Positions 23,140 through 30,261 of a DNA stretch of 64,000 bases are shown here, piece by piece. The notes beneath the pieces are model-generated. The model searched no databases. It was not told the origin of the DNA and saw only the letters and a list, made by a program, of their open reading frames with translations. The DNA is from DASTDH01 sp035601575 (GTDB lineage Bacteria > Verrucomicrobiota > Verrucomicrobiia > Chthoniobacterales > JAFAMB01), in NCBI GenBank assembly GCA_035601575.1, contig DATNNZ010000032.1:46359-110358 (forward strand), written 5' to 3'. Position 1 is the stretch's first letter, and every line of letters begins with the position of its first letter. The translations under genes were made by a program, and so were the position numbers.

Positions 23140-23892
23140 ATGGACAAAACTTCCGGAATGACAACAGCCAGCGAGCCGGACTTCTCGTCAATCAATCGAG
23201 AGGTTTTTTGGGTTCTGCATGGCAAAAAGATTATTGTCGCATCGATCGCCGCTTTACTGGTGCTAATCGGTATTGGCGCCTACATTGGATGGCAGACGCT
23301 TCAATCATCTCAAGCTGAGGCATCCTATGACTCGGCAACCAATATCGAAGGCTGGCAGAAGGTGGTCGACCGTTTTCCTGGATCGATTGCGGCGGGAAAT
23401 GCTCTGCTGCGCATTGCGGCCCAACAATCCAGCGAGGCGCACTATCCAGACGCAGACAAGACCTACCAGAGGTTTGTGCGTGAGTACCCAAAACATCCTT
23501 TTGCCGTAAATGGTTTGATGGGCTTAGCGACCAATGCAGAAGCGGAAACCAAGCCGGACGAAGCCATCACGTACTACGCCGAAATAGCTAGTAAATTTGG
23601 CACTACGTATTTGGCTCCGATGGCACTTCTCAGTCAGGCGCGACTGACCGAGGGCAAGGGTCAACTGAAAGAAGCGCGTCAATTGTATGAGATGGTGGTG
23701 CAAAGATATCCACAAAGTGTGGTCGCACAGATCGCTTCGGTGGAAGCCTCTCGACTCAACGAGAAGCTTGGAAACGAGGTGAAGCAAACCGGTCAGACCA
23801 ATAATTTGCTGACCTCATCGCCGCAGCCCAGTGCATCCGGGAAACCGTCTCCTGCCGCTTCAGAAAAACCAAAGCAGCGACTGGAGCCCTAG
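23140..23892 (+). CDS. Single-pass membrane protein with TPR-like repeats (YfgM-like)
   Basis: The 250-residue protein has a short cytoplasmic N-terminus, one membrane helix at about 32-51 (IIVASIAALLVLIGIGAYIG) and a helical repeat region to about 215, with segments such as SEAHYPDADKTYQRFVREYP and EARQLYEMVVQRYPQS typical of tetratricopeptide repeats. The C-terminus is Ser/Pro-rich and disordered. It resembles the YfgM/ancillary translocon TPR proteins in layout only; the role is not known. It starts three bases after cysK. Confidence 0.7.
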   Translation: MDKTSGMTTASEPDFSSINREVFWVLHGKKIIVASIAALLVLIGIGAYIGWQTLQSSQAEASYDSATNIEGWQKVVDRFPGSIAAGNALLRIAAQQSSEAHYPDADKTYQRFVREYPKHPFAVNGLMGLATNAEAETKPDEAITYYAEIASKFGTTYLAPMALLSQARLTEGKGQLKEARQLYEMVVQRYPQSVVAQIASVEASRLNEKLGNEVKQTGQTNNLLTSSPQPSASGKPSPAASEKPKQRLEP

Positions 23893-23895
23893 CAG

Positions 23896-23911
23896 TCCGG
23901 CGGCCGCCGGA
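23896..23911. repeat. 16-base perfect palindrome between convergent genes
   Basis: TCCGGCGGCCGCCGGA reads the same on both strands and lies just after the stop of the TPR-like gene, facing the DUF5069 gene. It may act as a short bidirectional stop signal, but a T-run is lacking. Confidence 0.4.
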
Positions 23912-23945
23912 TCCACACAGCCAGCTTGTTTCTCAACCTAAATCA

Positions 23946-24425
23946 CTATCTACCAAGCGGCCCAATTCCAAGTCCGAGGGGCTGCTTTTGTTTTCGAAGG
24001 TAAAACTCGTCCCTTCTCTCTTCGAACTCGATCAGATCGAAATACGTCTCCACACCAGATTCCGTACCGCCTCCGACTTCTTGCAGAATTCGTCGAAATC
24101 GAGCCAGCTTTTCGGGATTGTCCGGGCGTTTGTCGATCTGTGTTTGGTTCCAGGCTGCGATCTCCGATTCAGAGTGCTGCAGACGGTGGGAACAGACCCA
24201 GTCCAAAATCGCTTGGTCGTCCTCGAGACTATTAGCAGCCTCTTCAAACTCGTCTCCGTCAATACCTAAGAAGGACAAGAGATGTTTGTCGAACCCCAAA
24301 GTCTTGTAGTTGTAACCATGCAGAGAGCCTTGGCGAAACAGACGAGCTTTGTCGATCAGCCGGGGAAGATGAATGTAGCCCCCCAATGTCAGATATGGGC
24401 TCCGCGGATAGATTTTCTGTGTCAT
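23946..24425 (-). CDS. DUF5069 family protein
   Basis: The 159-residue cytosolic protein has the family opening YPRSPYLTLGGYIHLPRLIDKARL and the conserved FLGIDGDEF and ILDWVCSHRLQHSESEI segments. The family has no established biochemical role. Its start overlaps the 3' end of the zinc-ribbon bactofilin gene by four bases, and the three genes 25777-23946 look like one operon, so it may act with the bactofilins in envelope or cell-shape organisation. That link is inference from position only. Confidence 0.8.
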   Translation of the reverse strand: MTQKIYPRSPYLTLGGYIHLPRLIDKARLFRQGSLHGYNYKTLGFDKHLLSFLGIDGDEFEEAANSLEDDQAILDWVCSHRLQHSESEIAAWNQTQIDKRPDNPEKLARFRRILQEVGGGTESGVETYFDLIEFEERRDEFYLRKQKQPLGLGIGPLGR

Positions 24426-25243
24426 GCAGGTGCCAGACTGAAATCGGAGCCGTGATCAGATCCTTTATCCGGTCGCGACTTTTCGCTCAGCGGACTCAAA
24501 AGCTCGCCCTGGGTCAACTGCGTTTGGCCGATCGATAAATCCCCATAGAATTGTCCGCCCTTATCGACGATGAAACTCCGCGCGTTCACTGCGCCGCGGA
24601 GTGAGCCACCCCGCTTTACCACTACTTTTCCGTTCGAGATAATACGCGCGGAAATTATACCGTAAACTTCGACTAAATCGGCTCGGATCGGTCTAACGCA
24701 CTCTACCTCTGACTTCTTGTCGATTATCACCAGTGGAGCCTCAATGCTTCCGCTCACTTTTCCTTTAAGCCTAATCAGAACTTCAGTAGCACCGGTCAAC
24801 GCGCCACGCATGTGCCCCTGAACTAAAGCTGACTCACAGATCGCCCGGTTACTATTGAGATCTCCCTTGGGGGTGATTAAAATGTCCCCTCGGGTCCGAA
24901 TGGAACGGCTGTAGGTGCCAACAATCTTATAATCCTGGAGATCGATGTACGCGCCGCACAGCGGACAGATAGTGGAAGTCGCACTCTTCGGAACCTCCCG
25001 CTTGCCGGGGCATTCGAAGCATCGGGCAACAACCGTCCGCTGAACACCTAGCAGACCTTCAATTTTCTGAAGTACCGAAGGCGCCTTTTGAACGTCGTGC
25101 CGCGGCTCACCAGTTCTGCCGCCTTTACTTATCTGGATATACCCGCTGCACTTTCGGCAGTAGGTGGACTTCGCCAGCTCAGGCTCTAACTGGATGTTGC
25201 CGCAGTGAGGACATTGAACTTCGACTCGTCCTTTTGCCGGCAC
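24422..25243 (-). CDS. Bactofilin-like polymer protein with two zinc ribbons
   Basis: The 273-residue protein starts with two CxxC pairs, Cys11/Cys14 and Cys29/Cys32, and a second set, Cys75/Cys78 and Cys93/Cys96, each fitting a zinc ribbon. From about 105 to 245 follows a right-handed beta-helix of the bactofilin type with repeating short turns (TRGDILITPKGDL, GHMRGALTGATEVLIRLKGKVSG, GKVVVKRGGSLRGAV). Bactofilins form non-polar cytoskeletal filaments. The zinc ribbons could bind nucleic acid or a protein. It sits between a plain bactofilin and DUF5069 with small or negative spacers. Confidence 0.8.
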   Translation of the reverse strand: MPAKGRVEVQCPHCGNIQLEPELAKSTYCRKCSGYIQISKGGRTGEPRHDVQKAPSVLQKIEGLLGVQRTVVARCFECPGKREVPKSATSTICPLCGAYIDLQDYKIVGTYSRSIRTRGDILITPKGDLNSNRAICESALVQGHMRGALTGATEVLIRLKGKVSGSIEAPLVIIDKKSEVECVRPIRADLVEVYGIISARIISNGKVVVKRGGSLRGAVNARSFIVDKGGQFYGDLSIGQTQLTQGELLSPLSEKSRPDKGSDHGSDFSLAPA

Positions 25244-25255
25244 CCAGTACTCCTT

Positions 25256-25777
25256 CTAGCGGGGAGCATGCACTTCCTGCGACTTCTCTTTAACCCCGAG
25301 TTCCTTGAGTGCATTCTTGTTGGGGGTAACCTCCGATTTACCGACAAAAGTTGCGCCCTCCTCAATGATCAATCGAGAAGCGTGGAGATCACCAATCAAG
25401 GCGGAGCGTGATCGCAGTTCGCAACGCTCGGCAACAGTGATATTCCCCTGTACTTTGCCCATCACGATCACAGACTTGGCTTTGACTTCACCATGCACGT
25501 CCCCATTCTCGCCAACCGTCAAGATTCCGTCCCCGGAGCTGATCTCCCCTTCTATTTTGCCATCAAACGTAAACTCATTTACGAATTTGATGGAACCTTT
25601 GATCTCAACGTCTTTAGCCAGAAGGTTCTTGGTTTGTATATCTGCCATAACGGGATTTTTGTGTGTTTCGGTTTTGGTTGGAATGGTCTGCAAAGGCGCC
25701 GGATTCTCCCCGGATCGCGTTTCGTCTTCCGCTGACTGAGTGGATCCTGGTTTTTGGGGGATGAATTTCTTGAGCAC
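25256..25777 (-). CDS. Bactofilin (polymer-forming cytoskeletal protein)
   Basis: The 173-residue protein has a disordered N-terminal 45 residues and a beta-helical core with typical repeats (FDGKIEGEISSGDGILTVGENG, GEVKAKSVIVMGKVQGNI, EGATFVGKSEV). It should polymerise and organise envelope or shape proteins. GTG 25777 is taken as start; a promoter predicted at 25785-25812 would put the transcript start on this codon, so the message may be leaderless, or ATG 25648 may be the true start, although no ribosome site is seen there. It is the first gene of a three-gene unit. Confidence 0.85.
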   Translation of the reverse strand: MLKKFIPQKPGSTQSAEDETRSGENPAPLQTIPTKTETHKNPVMADIQTKNLLAKDVEIKGSIKFVNEFTFDGKIEGEISSGDGILTVGENGDVHGEVKAKSVIVMGKVQGNITVAERCELRSRSALIGDLHASRLIIEEGATFVGKSEVTPNKNALKELGVKEKSQEVHAPR

Positions 25778-25784
25778 GGTCGCA

Positions 25785-25812
25785 ACTATGAATTTGCAAA
25801 ATAGATTGTCAA
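25785..25812 (-). promoter_or_regulatory. Sigma70-like promoter of the bactofilin unit
   Basis: On the minus strand TTGACA (25812-25807), a 16-base spacer, and CATAGT (25790-25785). Only seven bases separate the -10 box from the GTG start codon. The remaining 25813-25995 spacer shows no other feature. Confidence 0.5.
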
Positions 25813-25995
25813 CGCTTTCTGCCCATAAAACCGATTCCAGCCAATCCGCTATCTAAGCCGGTAGAAGGACGACGCAACGCATATCGAGCGGTAAACATCG
25901 AGCTTGGTTTTGGAAGGAAATCGGGCCGGTTGAGTATCGCTTACACTAGCCAGAAAACTGCTCACGCTATGCCCGTAAGCTATCGTTGTCTAAAT

Positions 25996-27396
25996 TTATT
26001 CAAATGCCGCTAGTTCTTCGGCGGGATAAGTCCAAATCTCGCTCAACGTCGGGTGATAATGCGGTATAGCGGCAAGCTCTGAAGCTTTCGCGCGGAAATG
26101 CATCGCGACAACGATCTCGTGAATCAACTCTGAAGCTTCTGGTCCGAGCACAGCACCGCCCACGATTTCGTGAGTATTGGCGTCAGCGATCAGCTTGACT
26201 AATCCATCGGTCTCTCCTCGAACCAGGGATCTGCCGTGGTCGTTAAACGGGTGGGTTGCAACTCGAATTTGCCGACCTTCGGCTCTGGCCTCTCTCTCGG
26301 TTAGCCCGACATAGGCTAGCTCGGGATGGGTGAATATCACCGAAAGGCGGAGACGGTAATCAATGCTCTTTAATTGTTCGTCCTTCAACAACCGGGCGGC
26401 GTTTCGCGTGGCAACCATCGCCTGTTCTATCGCGATGTGCACTACTTCGAATTGGCCGGCAGCGTCCCCAGCCGCAAATATGTGGGGCTGACTGCTCTGC
26501 ATTCGGTCGTTGATCCTGATCGCAACGTCCTCGTTAGTCTCTATACCGGCCGCATTCAGCTGCAGACGGCCAATCGCGGGTCGCCGGCCAAGCGCATAAA
26601 AGATTTCCTCAGCGGAAATAGCCTGCTTCAGCCCATCCTTGACGAATCGTACTGTCTTCCCATCCCCGTTTTTTTCGACTGCCACCAGTTGGGTGCCAGA
26701 TATCATCTCCGCGCCGCGCCGTCGGTACGTGTCGATCAGTGCGGTCGAAACATCCATATCCGCGTCCTTAATAAAGTGCGCGCTGCGCTGTAGAACGGTC
26801 ACTTTTGTTCCAAGCGCATTATAAAAATGAGCAAACTCCAGAGCGATCGCTCCTCCCCCCAGGATAATTATTGAAGAAGGTATTCGGTCACTGTCCAAGG
26901 CAATGTCGCTGTCCAAATAACCAGTTTGTGCCAGACCTGGCACATCGACGACATTGAGCTCCGATCCGGTGGCGATAAGAGCGGTGCGAAACGTGATTTC
27001 CCGGACAGATCCGTCCAGCCCCTCTAGCCGTAGCCGGTGTGGGGAAACAAACGATGCTTTTGCTCGAACGAAATCAAAATCGCCTTTCTCCAGCTGCGCT
27101 TGCCGATGATCAGCAAACCCGCTAACCAACGTTCGTTTGCGATGACGAATTGCGGCCGAATCGAAGCCCAAGTGACCGGCACTTAAGCCAAATTCTTGGG
27201 CTCGACGAAGAGTCAGAAATCGATTGGCCGATTCGATCAGCGTTTTGCTGGGCATGCACCCACGGAGAATGCAAAGACCGCCAACCTCTGGGCCTCCGTC
27301 GGCACACATTGTCCGCAACCCCAACTTGGCACCCTCCGAAGCGGCGCTGAAACCGGCGCTTCCTCCACCTATCACTACAAAATCAAATTCCGTCAT
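25996..27396 (-). CDS. Flavin-dependent pyridine nucleotide-disulfide oxidoreductase, class I
   Basis: The 466-residue FAD enzyme opens with the FAD-binding IGGGSAGFSAASEGAKLG and has the redox disulfide Cys42/Cys47 (GGLCILRGC). The NAD(P) site is IILGGGAIALEFA near 175, AGDAAG lies near 318, and the C-terminal HPTLSE (His448/Glu453) is the catalytic dyad of lipoamide dehydrogenase/mercuric reductase/glutathione reductase relatives. It lacks the mercuric-reductase C-terminal cysteine pair. No 2-oxoacid dehydrogenase genes are near, so the substrate is not known. Confidence 0.85.
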   Translation of the reverse strand: MTEFDFVVIGGGSAGFSAASEGAKLGLRTMCADGGPEVGGLCILRGCMPSKTLIESANRFLTLRRAQEFGLSAGHLGFDSAAIRHRKRTLVSGFADHRQAQLEKGDFDFVRAKASFVSPHRLRLEGLDGSVREITFRTALIATGSELNVVDVPGLAQTGYLDSDIALDSDRIPSSIIILGGGAIALEFAHFYNALGTKVTVLQRSAHFIKDADMDVSTALIDTYRRRGAEMISGTQLVAVEKNGDGKTVRFVKDGLKQAISAEEIFYALGRRPAIGRLQLNAAGIETNEDVAIRINDRMQSSQPHIFAAGDAAGQFEVVHIAIEQAMVATRNAARLLKDEQLKSIDYRLRLSVIFTHPELAYVGLTEREARAEGRQIRVATHPFNDHGRSLVRGETDGLVKLIADANTHEIVGGAVLGPEASELIHEIVVAMHFRAKASELAAIPHYHPTLSEIWTYPAEELAAFE

Positions 27397-27563
27397 GGTC
27401 CCACTACCTCGTATTTACCCGGCCGCGATTAGTTGTATCAGCCATTTTTCGTCTTTCTTTGCTCGTCCAGACCCTCGATTATCGGACACCTCGAATCCGG
27501 CAGGATCCCTAAATATTGCGCAGATATTCGGTCAGTACCACTACATCTTGATCTTCTACTCGC

Positions 27564-27592
27564 TTGCAAAAGGGTCCCCCACGTTCTAAAGT
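27564..27592 (+). promoter_or_regulatory. Possible promoter for gyrB
   Basis: TTGCAA (27564-27569), 17 bases, TAAAGT (27587-27592), with the predicted start near 27599, about 50 bases before the gyrB ATG. The rest of the 27397-27649 spacer shows nothing else. Confidence 0.4.
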
Positions 27593-27649
27593 GTTTGGCT
27601 AAGTTCGACTTGCCCTGGGCCTGGACACTCTTCGGGTCACCTTCGCAGT

Positions 27650-30178
27650 ATGTCTGATATTTCGAATTACGACGCATCGCAAATTGACAAATTAGAGGGA
27701 TTAGAGGCGGTCCGGAAACGGCCCGGGATGTATATCGGCGATCCGGATGAGCGAGGGTTGCACCACTGCGTTTTTGAGGTTCTCGACAACTCGATCGATG
27801 AGCACTTGGCCGGCTTTTGCACGAGAATCGATGTCACTATCCACATCGACGGGTCCGTTTCGGTAAGAGACAATGGCCGTGGAATTCCAGTCGACATTCA
27901 CCCTAAGTTTCAGATTCCGGCGATCGAGCTGGTGCTCACCAATTTGCATGCCGGCGGCAAGTTCGGCCAAGGCGCCTACAAGTTTTCCGGTGGTTTGCAC
28001 GGCGTTGGCGCAAAGTGTGTCAACGCGCTTTCCGAATGGTTCAAAGCGGAGGTCACCCGTGGCGGGCAAGTTTATCATATAGCTTTTGCTCGCGGAAAGA
28101 CCGTCCGCAAACTGGAAATCGTCGGAGAGACTCAAAACAAACAGGTGACCGGCACGCTCATCACCTTCCTGCCGGATACTCAGATCTTCACGATTACCAC
28201 CGAGTTCAAGTTTGAAATTTTAGCCACTCGACTGCGGGAACTCGCATTCCTAAACAAAGGCCTGGAAATCATCTTAACTGATGAGCGACGTGATCCCCAG
28301 CGAAGAGAGGTTTTCCTCTTCAAAGGGGGCATTCCGCAGTTTGTCAGGGAACTCGGTGAAACGAAGCAGCTCATTCACCCTGAGCCGATCGCTATTTCCG
28401 GAATGCGCGAAATTCTGGTCGACGATAAGCCCGAGGTAGCCTTTGTCGACGCGGTTCTCCAATACACGGATTCTTATACGGAGCAGATTCAGTGCTTTGC
28501 CAATTCGATCCCGAATCCCGATGGTGGAATGCATCTCGAAGGGCTCAAGACGGGGCTCACCAGCGCACTAAAGAACTACGCCAAGGCGAACAACCTGGTA
28601 AAGGAGAAGGATCCGGAAATAAGTGGGGAAGATCTTCGGGAAGGTTTGGTTTGCGTTCTCAGTGTGAAGCTGACGAACCCACGCTTCAGCTCACAGACAA
28701 AAAGCAAACTGGTAAACAACGAAATGAAGCCAGTTGTTCAGTCCGTGACCTATGAGGGACTGAGCCGGTTTTGTGAAGAGAACCCGAGCGTCGCAAAAAA
28801 GATCATCGACAAGTGTCTGATGGCGGCGCGAGCCCGAGAGGCTGCGCGCAAAGCACGCGAAGCAGTCCGAAAATCGGCGCTTACTGGAGGTGGATTACCG
28901 GGAAAGCTGGCGGATTGCTCGGAGCGCGATGCGGCAGCCACTGAGCTCTACATCGTTGAGGGAGATTCCGCCGGAGGATCTGCCAAGCAGGGACGCGACC
29001 GCCGGTTCCAGGCCATTCTTCCCATTCGCGGCAAACTGCTGAACGTTGAGAAGGCCCGACTGGATAAGGTTCTGCAGAATCAGGAAATCCAGACGATGAT
29101 TACCGCCATCGGGACGGGAATCGGCGACGGTGAGGGAGAGGGTTCATTCAATTTGGAGAAATTGCGGTACGGCCGAATCATCATCATGACCGACGCGGAT
29201 GTCGATGGCTCGCACATTCGTACGCTGCTCTTAACCTTTTTCTATCGGCAGATGCCTGAGCTGGTCCGACGTGGCCACATCTACATTGCCCAACCTCCCC
29301 TCTATCAAATCAAACGGAAAAAACGGGAGGAGTACGTCGATGATGATGCCCAATTAAACAGGATCTTGATCTCTCTCGGCGCAGAGGAAGTTCGACTCAA
29401 GAATCTTGAGGATGGTCGCGAATTCTCTGAAGCACAGCTCCGCGAGATCTTGGATCTGCTTGAGCGATTGGCGAAGCTGAGCGACTCGATCCGTCGTCAT
29501 GGTGGAGATTTTGAGGAATACCTCGCTCATCGCAATCCAGAGACCGGCCAATTTCCCGAGTACTTAGTCGCAATCCGAGAAGGCAACCAAGAGTACGTAA
29601 AATATTTTCCCGATGAGGCGGCGCTTACCCGGTTCGCGGACGAAAACCGGGATCTGAATTTGTACGATTATGAGCCGGATGGCGAAGAGGGTGAACTCCC
29701 ACTTTCGGCCAATGGCAATGGTGCGGTGCCGCCTCATTTGCGGAGAAGGGCTCGCCGAGTGGAGCTTCACGAATCCAATGCGGTGGCAAAGATCTTTCAG
29801 GATTTGACCGATCGCGGCCTCCAGTTTGCCCACTACTCTGCCCGCGAACAGCCGATTTTTGAACTGATCGAAGGAGAAGGCGATCGAGCCACTATCACTC
29901 CACTATTCTCGATTCCTCGTATCCTGGACTCAGTCAAAGAACTCGGGCGCCGTGGCGTTCAAATCAAACGGTTCAAAGGCCTCGGCGAAATGAATGCCAA
30001 AGAACTCTACGCCACGACAATGGACCCAGCTCATCGACGCCTGCTTCAGGTCGAGCTTAACGAAAATAATGCGGTCGAGGCCGATAAAATGTTCACGATT
30101 TTGATGGGAGACGTCGTAGAACCGCGACGCGCCTTTATCGAAGATAACGCGTTAAATGTCCGCAACCTGGATGTGTGA
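27650..30178 (+). CDS. gyrB: DNA gyrase subunit B
   Basis: The 842-residue ATPase subunit has the GHKL ATP site (EVLDNSIDEH, then GRGIPVDIHP), the TOPRIM core with EGDSAGG near 435 and DADVDGSHI near 515, and the C-terminal QIKRFKGLGEMNAKEL. A long insertion of charged sequence (about 570-745, including an acidic stretch PDGEEGELPL) sits in the TOPRIM half, in the position where Gram-negative gyrases carry theirs. It introduces negative supercoils with GyrA. The gene lies 83 bases upstream of gyrA, same strand, so the two form an operon. Confidence 0.97.
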   Translation: MSDISNYDASQIDKLEGLEAVRKRPGMYIGDPDERGLHHCVFEVLDNSIDEHLAGFCTRIDVTIHIDGSVSVRDNGRGIPVDIHPKFQIPAIELVLTNLHAGGKFGQGAYKFSGGLHGVGAKCVNALSEWFKAEVTRGGQVYHIAFARGKTVRKLEIVGETQNKQVTGTLITFLPDTQIFTITTEFKFEILATRLRELAFLNKGLEIILTDERRDPQRREVFLFKGGIPQFVRELGETKQLIHPEPIAISGMREILVDDKPEVAFVDAVLQYTDSYTEQIQCFANSIPNPDGGMHLEGLKTGLTSALKNYAKANNLVKEKDPEISGEDLREGLVCVLSVKLTNPRFSSQTKSKLVNNEMKPVVQSVTYEGLSRFCEENPSVAKKIIDKCLMAARAREAARKAREAVRKSALTGGGLPGKLADCSERDAAATELYIVEGDSAGGSAKQGRDRRFQAILPIRGKLLNVEKARLDKVLQNQEIQTMITAIGTGIGDGEGEGSFNLEKLRYGRIIIMTDADVDGSHIRTLLLTFFYRQMPELVRRGHIYIAQPPLYQIKRKKREEYVDDDAQLNRILISLGAEEVRLKNLEDGREFSEAQLREILDLLERLAKLSDSIRRHGGDFEEYLAHRNPETGQFPEYLVAIREGNQEYVKYFPDEAALTRFADENRDLNLYDYEPDGEEGELPLSANGNGAVPPHLRRRARRVELHESNAVAKIFQDLTDRGLQFAHYSAREQPIFELIEGEGDRATITPLFSIPRILDSVKELGRRGVQIKRFKGLGEMNAKELYATTMDPAHRRLLQVELNENNAVEADKMFTILMGDVVEPRRAFIEDNALNVRNLDV

Positions 30179-30261
30179 GGGATTGGTCGGTCCGGCAATC
30201 TGGTGAGGATCCTGTCGGTCTGGCTCGTCCAAGACCCGTCCGTTGCTGACGCGAATTAGCT

